NCBI GenBank assembly: GCA_000727475.1
Contig: KL647295.1
Location: 1,055,985 to 1,119,984 of the forward strand
Origin: Sarcocystis neurona
Lineage: Eukaryota > Apicomplexa > Conoidasida > Eucoccidiorida > Sarcocystidae
Length of the DNA stretch: 64,000 nucleotides
Direction of reading: 5' to 3'
Shown here: in pieces, positions 23,301 to 34,244 of the stretch
Layout of the letters: every line of letters starts with the position of its first letter
How positions within the stretch are numbered: position 1 is the first letter of the stretch
The notes under the pieces: model-generated
Told to the model about the DNA's origin: nothing
The model's input: only the letters and a program-made list of their open reading frames with translations
Database searches by the model: none
Translations under genes and position numbers: made by a program

Positions 23301-26300
23301 TGCCTGCGTTGAGTTTTTGAATGCTCTCCCAATCAAATGAATGTATCTCGTCGTCTGCTTTTTCTGGGAACACAGTCGCCACGTCCGTTGTACGTCTGAA
23401 CGTTTCGTCGTGCTAGAGCCACAGCAGCACCAACAACCGCAGCATCATCCACAGCAGCAGCAACAGCAACAGCAGCACCATCAACAACAGCAGCAGCAGC
23501 ACCAAAAACAGCCCGTGGCACAGTAGTAGCAGAGTTGACTCATCAGCAGCAACAGACACATCAGCAGCAGCGTCAGTAGTACCACCGACAGCAGCAAAGG
23601 TGCCGACGAGCAACTGCCGCCGCAAGTGGCAGCGCCAGCAGCGGCGGCAAAGCAAATTCCACCACCAGCAGCAATCGGAGCTGTAACAGCACGACTCGCA
23701 AAACACACGACAGCTGCAGGAACAGCGGCAGACGCAAAATGGCATTAACTAAGCAATAGCAAGAGCTGCATCAGCGGTAGACGCACCAGCGTACCCGCTA
23801 ACCGCAGCAGAGTCCCACTGAAAAGCAGCGGTGCCAGGCACCACTTTTCAGAAGCAGCAGCAACAGCACGGCAGCTGCTGCGCCATCACGAGCTGTGACC
23901 GGTTATCAACACTGGAGGCGGCAGCAGCGACACCAGCAACACCGCCAGCAAAAACCGCACACGCCGCGGAAGCAACAGTTTTCTGCACAGCAGCTCCGCA
24001 ACAGAAGCGCCCTTAGCATTAGTAGCCGCAGCGCAGTCACCATCTCAACATCTGAGCCAGCGTCGGAGCTGCGGGAGTAGCGTGAGCGGCCGGAGCAGCA
24101 GCTGCAGTGCCCTGAACAGCGTCTTCAGCAACGCGGCACCAGGTAAGCTACGAGCAGCAGCCGCAGTCGGATATCCTGTTAGAGGAGGTGCATGAAACTT
24201 GCGCACAACAAGAAGGAGAACTCCATCCTGCGATATATTGACATCGGCCTCCAGAGCGTCGCACGTCTCAGAAGCGGCAGCGAACGAGGCCTCCGTATTC
24301 TCCGGCCGCACAGCAGGGAGGCCTCTATGTCCGATGAGCAGCGGCTTCGGCGGCAAGAGGGTGAAGGGGTCGCGCTGGACTTCCTCCCAAGCGTCCACGA
24401 CCCAGAGTGCGAGATCTGCTGCAGCGCACCACACAGGCGTAGGGACTATCCACTGCAAAAAAGAAGACTCCTGTGTCTCCGTGGCACACGGAGAGCTAGC
24501 GTCTGCTTCCTTGCTCTCGTCATTGTCGGATGGTAACGACGTCGCTTCTTGGTCCTTTTCTGCACAGTGCATCGTTTTTTCCCCGTTTCCCTTTGTATCA
24601 TCTACAAGGCGTGTTTCCTCGGTGTCTGCTCCTCCTGCGTCTCCTCCTCGTCCACCTCCCGCCGCTTCTGCTCCCGCTGTTGAGACAGTCAGTCCCTGTC
24701 CTGGACGGCTTGCCGTTTCCTGGTGGACAGTTCCTCCTGCAACATCTGCTGCTGGTGTGTCTTTGTCTCGTCCCTGCACTATGTCGTCTCTGACTGCTGC
24801 TGCTGCTGTTCTTGTCGCTCTTTCTCCTTCTGCGGCACGCCAAGTTCCTTGTAACCCCCGCGAGCACTGTCTGCGTGACGCTTCCTCTGCTGCAGGAGCA
24901 GCTTCATGTCCTCCTTTTCCCCCCCTCTCCGCTGCGGAGGCGTTTCTCGCTGATGTTCGATTCTCCTCTGCTGCAGCTGCGTCGCCTGCTCCTACGCGTC
25001 CTCCTGCAGCTGCAGTCCAGTGTCCCGCCGCTGCTGTTTCACGTTCTGAGGCTGCCACACGTCTTGCTAGTGCAGGGCCTTCCGTCACTGCGTCCTTGCG
25101 TGCCATAACATCAACAGAAGCTTGAAAGGAGGGCGCAGTAGCTGCAGTAGTAAACGGGGAAAAGTGCATCACAGCAGCAAAGTCAGAACGAGCAGCGGCA
25201 CCAGCAAACGCGCACCCCTCCGCCTCACCAGCAGGATACAACGGAACACCAGCAGGAGCATCAAATTCAAACGACGGCTGGCTGGCTTTCGCAGGAGCAT
25301 CCGGAGCCGAAGAGGTGTCTACATTGGCTTCCATAGAAATCCCACTAGCAACACGAAGCTTTTCAGCATGAGCAACAGGGACCTCAACCTCACCGGCAAT
25401 TCTGGGCGCTGCAGACGGAGTAGCAGCAGACCTAGAAGCAGCAAGAGAAATATCCTGCAGTGAACGAATGGCGTCCGCACTGCGCGGCTGTACAGGCAGC
25501 ATCATCTCAGCTGTCGCAGGCTCTGTATCGTCACTCCGCGGTGATGCCGCACGCTGTGTGTCCTCTCCCAGAAACCACTGGCTAGCTGCTTTGTTTTTCA
25601 CTGACGCCACGTTGGGAGCCAGCTGCGTCTTCTCTCTTGAAAATGCCTGGTTTTTCCCTCCGAGTGCCAACGCTGCTGAATCGCTGCCTCTCTTCTTGAT
25701 ACCTGGTTCTTTGTTCACTTCTAATGGAGCTCTTAATCCTGAGGCTGCTGCTGCTGCTCCCGACGCTGCTGTCGCCCACTCTGCCGCCAGTGAACTCAGC
25801 CTTCTCGGCTGATCGTGTTCCGCTGCGAGTTCTTTCTCTGGCGCTGCTTCTGCTGGTCGTGAGCATGACGCGACTCGTGTTGCTGTTTCTTTTGCTGCTT
25901 CTCCTGCTTCCTTAGCTTCTGACAGAGGCTCTGCTGTTGCGTCGGTTGCTACCGCTGCTGCTACTGACGCTGCAACAGTGTCTCTTACTGCTGCAGTTCC
26001 CTTTTCTTCGGCTACTCCTCCTACAAAATCCTGTCGTCCTCCTACTGTTCCTTGCGCTGCGGCTGCTGGTCCTTCGCCTTCTCCTTCCTTTTTCTTTCCA
26101 GTTCCTCCTCCTTCCGCCGTTGCTACTGGTGACGAGGTGGTGATGGGGTCTCTCACCGGCGGTGGTGCCGTTGCCCCTGACGCTGCTGCACGAGTTTCCG
26201 ATGGCTTTGCCGCCCATGCCTCCGCTAGACGATCTCTACCTGTTGAAATGAGACCCTGTGCTGCTGCTGCTGGCGCTTCTTCTGCTTCTCGAGCCTCTTT

Positions 26301-29300
26301 TACTGGTATTGCTACCCCCGCCCGGGCTGCCTGTGCTGCTGCTGGTGTTACGTCTTCATCTGCCTTTTCCGATTCTGCACTTGGAGAGGATGGAACGGTT
26401 GTGGCTCTGGTCGCCGGTCTTCGTGTCTTTCCTCTTGAATCGAGACGTCCTAGTACGTTTACATCTTGACCTGCCATTTTTGCTGCTGTTGCTGCTTTTG
26501 CTGATGATGTGACTGCTGTTCCTGTTGGTGCCGTTGCTGTTGACACAGCTGCTGTTTCTCCTCTTGTTGCTTCTGTTCCACGCTGCTGTTCAGCTCGCGC
26601 AAGCGCTACCTCGTTCGCCCTCCGCGTCAGCTTCCTGGCCGCCTTCTCCTTTTTCCTGCTGCTCTTTCCTTTTCCCGCCGTCTCCACTGTTGCGTCTGAA
26701 GACGCGGGCGGGCGCGACCGGAAGGGCGGTGTATACTGCTGCGGTTGCTTCTGCTGCCTGTGACGGCGCAGCAGACAGGGAGAGGATGTGAAGAAAGGCA
26801 AGAAAGGGACTACGAGGAAGAGGACCCACAGCAACACCAGTAAAACGAAGCACCACAACTGTATTGATGAGTTCATTATCTTCTTCGCCTTCAACGGTGC
26901 TACACCTTTCAAGAAAAAGTACTGTTCCTCCTGCTGTTTTTTCTGCTGTACCTGCTCCTCGTAATCCTCCGCAGCGACTGGGGCGTGCTCCTGCTCCTGC
27001 TCCTGCAGTTGCCGCTGCTGCCTCTGCTGTTGCGGCTTCCCCCAGGTGAAAAGTTTTCGCAGTCTCAAGTCTGTCCCACGCGACGTGGCTGCCGCTACGG
27101 GTTCCGATTCGCACACTTCCGCAACGGTGTCGGCGGCAGGATCTGCAGCAGCTTCAACATTAAAAGCCGCAGCAGCAGAGACACAGCAGCAGAAACAGGA
27201 TGCAAAGAAGTCAGAGTCGCACGACGACTAGGCGTAGCAGCTTCGTTTATAGCATCACCAGGACGTGCACCGGCAGGAAAAGGCGTCGCAATAGCAGGAG
27301 AGGGGGTACCTGCAGCACTGAGAAATACAACGGCCACAGTGGGGACACACCCAGGGCCGGGGCAAACTGCTGCAGCACCACCACCGGCCACAGCAACATC
27401 AGCGGAAGTAGCAGCAGGGGCGCCAACACGCACGACGGCAGCAGCAAATCTCGTATCAGTGGTGGCGGGCACTGGACCAACGCCGGCAGCAGAAAAAGGA
27501 GGACAGTAACGAGAGGAACATAAGAACGGAGCGAGAGAGCGAGTGCAGGAGGCAGTTGATCTTCAAGAGTTCAGAGTGGAGCGGCAAGGTGCATAGGGTG
27601 CACCGGCAAAAATCAAGCGGCACACCAACAGCTGCCCTGACAGCAGCATTCGTAACAGCCACAGAAGGGGAAGACGGGTAGAGAAGAAGCAACGCAGCAG
27701 CTAGAAAGTGAGCAACAAGCTCGCTGGATAGTGGACGAAACCAGGACAAGCGGCACGTATGCACTTCCGATGCAGCAGCGTCGGCATCATCAGGCAACAC
27801 GACATATGCGTCCACAAACAGAAGACGGAACAGAAGTAACGCACGCGGACGAGGAACAAATAGCAGCAATAAATCAGGGGGGGGAACGAAGGAAGAAACA
27901 AAGCAAGATAACCTACCTCGGTGGACAGTAGCAGGCGAGACGGCGAGCAAGCAATTAGTTGAGGTGGTAGCAGCACCCGCCTGGCTCTCTGCAGAAGGCG
28001 CAGTCGAACGTAGTCTGCCATATGCAGCAGTGTGGCGAAGAGCAATTTCAGCAGAAACTGCACCGCCACGCGCAGCAGAAATAGCAGCAGCAGCGTCACT
28101 GGACGACGCAGCACACGCTTCTTCCGCAACAGTGACAGCACTGCCAGGGAGACGGGGAAGAGAAGAGGACAAAGCCGCAGGAGGATCGAAAGGACCAGCT
28201 GCAGCATCAGCAGGACGTGCAGAAGCAGACGCAAGAGGCGCGCGAGAAGGGGCTTCGCGCACGTGTGCTGCAGGAAGCCGAAGGCTCAACAACGGCGGCG
28301 AAAACCAATCTACGCACTCCTGGTGGTCGGCGGGAAGAGCACTGCCAGGACACTTTGTGGGAGAGGAAGCTGCTGCATAAGCAACTGACACAGGAGCATC
28401 AGGAGAGAACAAAGCAGCAGCCGACAATGCCGCATCGGGATGCAGCAGCGGAAGGTATGTGGACGGATAAGGTGGCTGTGCGGCAGAGGCGAAAACCTGC
28501 AGCACAGCGGGAGACCCATAGACAGGTGCGAGGAGAACAGCAACGAGCAGCAGCGTCAATAATGGCAGCAGCCCAGCGTAGATGAAAGGAGCGTAGAAGT
28601 GGAAGAAAAAGGGGAGATAATGGTAGAGCTCAATTCCCAAATAGAGAGTCCACGTGTAAAAATTGACCTCCATAAGAAGAATAGCAAATAGTAGGATAAT
28701 ATGCACGAGAGACAGGCGCACGACAACTTGTCTCTCCGGAACGAGCAGCGGTGTACATGCAGCTTCTTCTCCTCCACATGCTGTTGATGATGCCTCCGCC
28801 TTGGCAAGATCACCAGCAGCAGTCGCTTCTTCATGAGCGTTAGGACAGAATGCCACATACGTCGACGGCGGCACAGCACTCGCAGCAGTGGCTGGAAGGG
28901 CACCACCACGCACAGCAGCAGCAGCTCCTCCAGCAGCCGCAGGCTGACCTGCAGCAGTGCAATAGAGTGAACAAGCGAACAATGCAGAATCGGTTCCAGC
29001 GGAACGATCAGAAAAAGACCGCGTATGGGCCGCAGCAGTGTTTGAGGCGCTGCCGGCTCTCCTCAGCACTCTCCGCATCGCAGCGGTAGTAGGAGCAGCC
29101 GACGTAGTGCGAGGAGCGAGTCCAGCAGCAGACTGAGAGGAATGGAGACGACAGACAGCAGGGGGAAGAGTAGCAGCAGTAGCAGACAAACGCGCTTCTT
29201 CCTCTGTGGACGCCTTGTGCATGGGAGCACTGAAACTGCCGCAGGAACATGGTTTGTCTGCTCCACCCATAGACGCAGTCCTGCTCAGAGCTGCGGCAAC

Positions 29301-31247
29301 AGAATGAGAAAAGAAGGCGGGAGACGTACGCTCAAGAACGTCTTCGACGGGAGCAGGAGCAGCGGCGGCGTCATGGGAATCGAATGAGCAACAGCAGACT
29401 CCGTCAGAAACAGGTAGTTCGAGCTCCTGATAATGGGGCAAGACAACAGTGTCAGTTTGGGAAGTGCTCTTTACTAAAGCAACCTGCCTGTATGTACTGC
29501 GTGCCATACGCAAGCCAGTGCCAAGTAACGTGCCGCTGCTTCCAGCAGGAGGACAGAGAGGAGTGCAGGTGTTGCTGCAGCCCCGGGCGCCCCCGCTGTG
29601 AAGCGGCGGGCTCTTCCTTGGATCGGCGCTGTTGTCGGAAGCCTTGCTGCAGCAGCTGTCTACGTTGCTGCACGGGCTCTTGCGAGCAGCAGCAGCAGCG
29701 CACCTGCCTGCATCAAGGCTGACAGGGCTTTCCCCGCTGCTGTATAGGAGGTGGCCGTGCTCTTTGCTGGGAGACTGAGACGGAGAAACTGTGAGTGAGG
29801 CGGAGAGGAAGAGACGGGGCAGCAGACAAGCGCAGACGCAGAGCAGCAGCAGGGAGGAATACACACTGAAGACGACAGTGATGAGTACCAGAGTGTAAGC
29901 ATAGTGGTTGTGTCTTCCTGTGATACTGAAGATCGTTGCATCGATGGCCTCCCAATCGTTCCTCCACAGCCACAGCAGACCCACACTCAGGCCGCTCACC
30001 AGCGCAGCAGCAGCAGCCACGCCCAGAAAGGTCCAGCCCTTCCAGTCAAAAACGTACATTACTATCTCGTTCTTGCCTTCTCCGCGAAGACACGAAGGTT
30101 GCTGAACAAAGCTTTTCCAGGTTCCGCTACTAGTGTTGCCAATTCGTCCAGGCATGACACTGTTTTCATCCCCTTCGGTGCTATGCGTTCCAAATCTAAG
30201 GCGCAGCGCGCTAGACGAATCGTGTGTGTTTTCTCTTTCATCCTCGGCGGCTGTCCCTGTTGCTGCGGTGCTTGCTTCTGTGATGTGTGCCGCTGTTGCA
30301 TCCGCCGCTGTGACGTCTGCTGTTGCTGTCTCTACCGCGGCGACGTCTGCTGCTGCAGCTGCGACGCCTGCTGCTGCCGCTGTTTCTTCGGCTGCGGCTG
30401 TCGCTGCTGTTGTGTGGGATGGTGCTGCCGTGGGTGCTCCTGCTTCGCGGCGTCGCGCGGCTTCACCGTGTACTTCCTTGCGTCGTCCGGGAGAGGGAGG
30501 AAGGGAGAACGGGAAGGCTAGTACAGCCGCGGCCATTCTGCTGCATGTCAAACTGGAAGTAGCAGCCGCCCACCACACCACTGCATGCAGCAACTGCAGG
30601 AAAACAACGCAACGACGGGGGAAGGAGCGCTGCTGCCGCAGCAGTGCAGCCGCAAAAGCAAAAATGGAGGAGGATGGTACCCAACTAGCAGCCGGAAACG
30701 CATGCGGGGACGAATCAGCAACCGCCACTGCAGGCGAGCCTCCACTACGTGTGGTTGAGGTGTTGCATGGAGAAAAAGCAGAAGAGACAGGAGAGGACGA
30801 CAGAAGACGGGAAGCACTTGCTGTACCTTTTTCCCTCTGCAAGAGAAGACGCTTTCTGTTGCACTTCCAGACACGCAGCGGATTAAGAAAGCTCAAGCGC
30901 CTTCTGAAGGTCCCTGCAGCAGCTGCTGCGGCACGTCCACCTGCAGCAGCGGAAGATCCATAAGGGGCGGGTGCAGCAACCGCAGCCGCGTCTTCAGCAG
31001 AACCGGCCGCTCCTTCTAAAGCAGCAGCAGTGCCTCTCTCAAAAGCCGCCTGTGCTCCTTCGGCAGCAGCAGGCTCGGTCCCTGCAGCAGCTGCGGCAGA
31101 CGTTGTTGTGTCTCTTGCAGGAGAATTCGCCGCAGCAGGACGAAACGGAGAACTCGCTGCCAGACGCCGTCGCAAAACAGTCGAAGATGCAGCAGACCCC
31201 ATTTTGTTGACCGTACCGCCCAGCGGTTGTCTCCGTTGGCGGCCCAT
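17339..31247 (-). CDS. Giant GDE2/GDPD5-type membrane glycerophosphodiester phosphodiesterase
   Basis: The family cleaves glycerophosphodiesters or GPI anchors outside the cytosol, releasing glycerol-3-phosphate or lipid products. Exons on the minus strand: 31247-27917 (ATG), 27142-24207, 23412-23223, 21158-20972 and 17984-17339 (TAG). Donors are GTAGGT, GTGCGC, GTAAGT and GTAAGT, and all phases agree, giving about 2,429 residues. Exon 1 carries four membrane helices near residues 405-430, 450-478, 846-877 and 882-910, the first followed by the acidic loop NDWEAID. Exon 2 carries a fifth helix ending SSPC, then the catalytic start IGHRG, PENT and LEADVNISQDGV. Exon 3 opens with HDETFRRTTDV and includes FPE and LNAG.W. 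Exon 4 has VPSFEALL and KLIFDLH. Exon 5 has VNLYVVTEPW, WCAGTVSVTTDN and a last helix. His-Arg, Glu-x-Asp and His-Asp catalytic residues are all present. Low-complexity insertions sit at the N-terminus, between helices 2 and 3, 4 and 5, and helix 5 and the catalytic domain. Exon 1/2 borders are the least certain. Confidence 0.88.
17990..19980. repeat. T-depleted (plus) / A-depleted pyrimidine-rich (minus) intron tract
   Basis: For almost 2 kb the plus strand is A/G-rich with some C and very little T, so the transcribed RNA of the phosphodiesterase gene is U/C-rich and nearly lacks A. It fills most of the 2,987-nt intron 17985-20971 and has no clear repeat unit. All three minus frames are open for hundreds of codons (Ser/Phe/Leu/Cys) simply because stop codons need A. 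Confidence 0.8.
20270..20470. repeat. ACT/CTA interrupted trinucleotide tract
   Basis: Imperfect ACT, TAC and CTA triplets on the plus strand, in the same intron as the T-depleted tract. The style resembles the ACT-rich stretch at 7845-8060. Confidence 0.6.
21640..22830. repeat. Alternating purine-pyrimidine microsatellite tracts in intron
   Basis: TA, TG, CA and ACGT-type steps in several blocks within intron 21159-23222 of the phosphodiesterase gene. The Ile/Tyr/His/Cys-rich ORFs over it are artefacts. A TA-rich near-palindrome (CCATATATA...TATATATGG) lies at 23164-23205, about 18 nt inside the intron from the donor of exon 3. Confidence 0.65.
23425..24190. repeat. CAG-rich intron sequence
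   Basis: Interrupted CAG arrays fill the 794-nt intron 23413-24206 between the exons that carry the Glu-x-Asp and His-Asp catalytic motifs. Frames on both strands stay open in places, but exon phases and domain continuity show that this DNA is spliced out. Confidence 0.6.
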
Positions 31248-31834
31248 AAGCAAAATCCAAGCTGTTTGGCTCCTGCTGCTGCGACTTCACCTGCTGGCTG
31301 TGCTGCCGCTGCTAGAGCGGCTGCCGCATCTCCTAGTGTACCCTCTGCGACTGCTGCTGCACCTGGTGCTGCCCTGCGGGAGAGTCGGGTGAGGGCGACA
31401 CGGAGCTGTACCTGCTGGTGGATATATTCCGGACGCAGTGAGATACGGAAGGGGGTTGCTGCTGCTGCGTCTGCTGCACTACACGCGTAGCAGTGCAGCA
31501 GAGCGGTGCACTGGGCGGCTGCCGCTGTCGCCATACACGCCTGTACTCGTAACAGAGAACCAAGGTGTGCTGTTGCTGTTGCTGCTGCCCCACCCGTCAA
31601 CGAAGAAATACACGCTGCGCGTATTGCCGCTGCTGCTCCCGTTTCTGTTGTCGCTGCTGCTTCAGCCGCTGCCTGTAAGTTCTCGCGTTTTTTGAGTGAA
31701 CACACGCAGTCACTGCATTCCTTTGTGAGTACGCACAGACGAATGGAGTTGCACATATCTTCTACACACACGTGCGTGCGTATGGAATTTGGGTGTAGAC
31801 GAATATGATTTTTCTTCCCGCACTCCTTACGCAA

Positions 31835-32580
31835 GACGTAAGTTTAGACGTGCTTACACTGTCTTAGTCTACTCAGCAGCAATCAAACACGTGTAGGCAT
31901 CATCGATGTGTACAGATCTGCACCAATGTACGAGGTGGATGTACGTTAGATCTCTCATGTGGGAAACACTGAGGACAAACGACTTACGCAGGCCGACAGT
32001 AGCCAGCGCTCAGCACAGTAGATGAGGCTCTTGGTGCGGCCGCACTGTAAACCAAAACACGTGTGACGGTGAAGGGAAGCGTCTCAAGACTCGAAAGTAC
32101 GCAGAAGAGCTATCTGCCACAGTGACGTTGTGGCACCGTGAGAAGTGGACACGTGAATGGCACAAAAACATGGTCGAAGAGGGGAAGACAATGGACAGCA
32201 GAAGAAAGCGGTAGCGGCCAAGGGAAGAAAGAGAGTGGTACGGGGTACTTTCCTGCGAGAAAATGACGTGGGTTCCCTCGTTTGCCGCTGTTTAGAGTTC
32301 CGCACCCTCAAAGATATTTAGGTGAGGACTTGGCGACACACAAGAAAGTCAGAGCACAATAGTTCAGGAGATAATGCGAACAAGCGTTTTACTAACGATG
32401 TAACTGCGGAGCCATTTCACTCCATACCTTCGCCTTCAATATAATCAAGCTTCGATGAGAGCGTCCTACGGAGGCCTACTCAATATTGCGGCGCACGGAC
32501 AACCAACGATGCAAGCATCGTGGTGCTTCCGTATAGCTTAGTGAGACACACGACACTCAAAATGTACGCTTTCCATCGGT
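31835..32580. other. Intergenic, no gene seen
   Basis: Complex, non-repetitive DNA between the end of the small gene at 32581 and the start of the phosphodiesterase. It presumably holds the promoter of the latter, but I recognise no element. A CAG-rich minus ORF over 31016-31834 could be a 5' leader; there is no in-phase junction to prove it. Confidence 0.4.
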
Positions 32581-33098
32581 CTACTTCAAGCCACACGCAC
32601 GCATTACGTCCCTGGCACGTACGAACCCCCCGTTGAAAAAGGCAGCGAGAACCGCGGCGAAGCTACGTAGATCAAGGGTCAAGTATAAGCAATCAAGAGG
32701 TGGGGAAACACTACACCACCATGCTAATACGGTATCACTTACTATGTACAGAGGGGCCCCATACCTGGATGTGAGAGGGTCGATGGTGGCGCGCGGAGGG
32801 GTCTGACCGTCGGGCCGGCTGCGACACGTAGGTATGTGCCTTTAAAAAGCGGTGAATTCAGAGGTCCCCACGGAAGAAGCAGGTCCGTCTGCTGCTAAGA
32901 GTAGTGTAGGTCACGGGAGAACAACTTAGTGGCTGTCCGCACTTACCGGCGAACCAAAAATGGTATTCTGTCACCGAGGAGCGCCACAGTTTTGTGGTAG
33001 GCAAGCAGATATATTACACTGTGGTACTCTGCGCGTCGCACTCTTTCATCCGCAAGATTTGTGTACCACACAAAACGCGAAGACGGACTCCCGTACAT
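32581..33098 (-). CDS. Small three-exon gene, 95-residue protein of unknown function
   Basis: Minus-strand exons are 33098-32947, 32818-32765 and 32662-32581, with introns of 128 and 102 nt. Donors are CG|GTAAGT and CAG|GTATGG; acceptors are GTCGCAG and CTACGTAG. Phases are 2 and 2 and match at both junctions. Start is ATG at 33098 (CAAATGT context), stop TAG at 32581-32583. The 95 residues are of balanced complexity, with hydrophobic stretches around residues 27-49 (SVIYLLAYHKTVALLGD) and 68-81 (SFAAVLAAFFNGGF), separated by a short Pro-rich link, and an Arg-rich C-terminus. Size and shape would suit a small mitochondrial or endomembrane subunit, which is inference only. An earlier in-frame start is possible because the frame is open for some 30 codons upstream. 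Confidence 0.45.
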
Positions 33099-33326
33099 TT
33101 GGAATTGACGTGTATAAACAGGTAAAGGAGAGCCACAAGCAGAAGCAGATGTCGCAGCAACGCCGCCAATACCACACCACACCACTCGCGATATCACGAG
33201 AGTAATAGCCAGCGGTCCACCTGGCTACAGTCGTAGCCTGCGCTACCACACCAACACGGGGGCAAGTAGTTACCTGCAGGGAAGGAGATGCCATTGGGAG
33301 GACTACCAGTAGCAGGAGCAGTACAG

Positions 33327-34244
33327 CTACCAGCGCCAGCAGCACCAGTTTAAGTAGTGTGGGCGGCAGGTCTGGAAGAGCACCAGACCAGCCGGCAGCA
33401 TCACAAACGTACGAGCGGCAGCAACAGGAGCAGACACACTGGCACACGCAAGGGCAACGGCGTACGTGAGCAGGACTGGCCGCGCCAGCGGCAACCCGCA
33501 GCAGAGTGCAGCAGGAACGAGCACCGCGCAGCCGACGCAGGAGCAGGAACTGTATAGCAGGGCAGCACAGTGGCTGCCAAAACAGCCAGCGCATATCGTT
33601 TGGGGCAGCCTCACGAAGCAGAAACCACAGGAGCACAGAGGCGGCAGAGCGGTGCAGTTGCACGGACGCGAATCACCTGCAGTACTGCTGGTAGGAGGAG
33701 CAGCGACCGTAGTAAGCAGCGTAAGGAGAATTGAGGGGATCCACCGCAGTACGGGCTTTTGCCGCTGTACTGGAAACAGTCCAGGTGGGGGAACAGGGTG
33801 ACCAGGAAGTGAGAACACACTAACACGTGAATCAAGTACGATACAGTGAAACATGCACACGGTTGGAGGGCTGCGCGTGCCACACGAGGCACGTTCGAGG
33901 TCTCTCAAAACATCAGCAGCAGGTGTAGAGCAGAAAGCAACCCGAACAGAAGATAAGATATGCCTCGAAAGGGGCACCAGACCGAAATCAAGAATGGAAA
34001 TCTTTTGCCAGTAGCTTAGTTTCGTTGTACGCAGGTATTTGGACCCTTCCTCAATAGTAAGATTTGCACAGCTCTGTCTGAGGCCACCAAATGCTGAAAA
34101 AATCCAGCTGATTAGGCTTCTCTGACGTTCGGTGTACACATCAGTAGATGTGCGCTGCGCGGTCTTTAATGGTGTTCCATGGCTGCGGTGACGGTCACGT
34201 AGTGCGTCGCCCTGCGATGTTCTGAAAGTTTCCTGCGAAACCAC
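33327..34244 (-). CDS. Hypothetical ORF, first half complex, second half repeat-derived
   Basis: A 305-codon minus frame begins at a non-ATG codon. Its first 170 or so codons (to about 33730) are complex, mixed-charge sequence with a plausible acceptor (AACTTTCAG) close to the 5' end, so this part may be an exon. The remainder runs through CAG/CTG DNA and reads as Cys/Leu/Ala, probably by chance. A donor-like CCA|GTACAG near 33768 could end the exon. No domain seen. It may belong to the 95-residue gene downstream or to nothing. Confidence 0.25.
   Translation of the reverse strand: MVSQETFRTSQGDALRDRHRSHGTPLKTAQRTSTDVYTERQRSLISWIFSAFGGLRQSCANLTIEEGSKYLRTTKLSYWQKISILDFGLVPLSRHILSSVRVAFCSTPAADVLRDLERASCGTRSPPTVCMFHCIVLDSRVSVFSLPGHPVPPPGLFPVQRQKPVLRWIPSILLTLLTTVAAPPTSSTAGDSRPCNCTALPPLCSCGFCFVRLPQTICAGCFGSHCAALLYSSCSCVGCAVLVPAALCCGLPLARPVLLTYAVALACASVSAPVAAARTFVMLPAGLVLFQTCRPHYLNWCCWRW

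Noticed and set aside
24199..25125. 308-codon plus ORF and neighbouring plus ORFs to 26791
   Set aside because: Antisense to the second exon of the phosphodiesterase; openness is explained by Ala/Ser-rich GC-biased sequence.
30133..30963. 276-codon plus ORF, Ala/Val rich
   Set aside because: Antisense to exon 1 of the phosphodiesterase, in a CTG-rich part.
33046..33663. 205-codon minus ORF with a Leu-rich stretch resembling a membrane helix
   Set aside because: The Leu run is translated CTG repeat, and the downstream part is better read in another frame as the first exon of the 95-residue gene.
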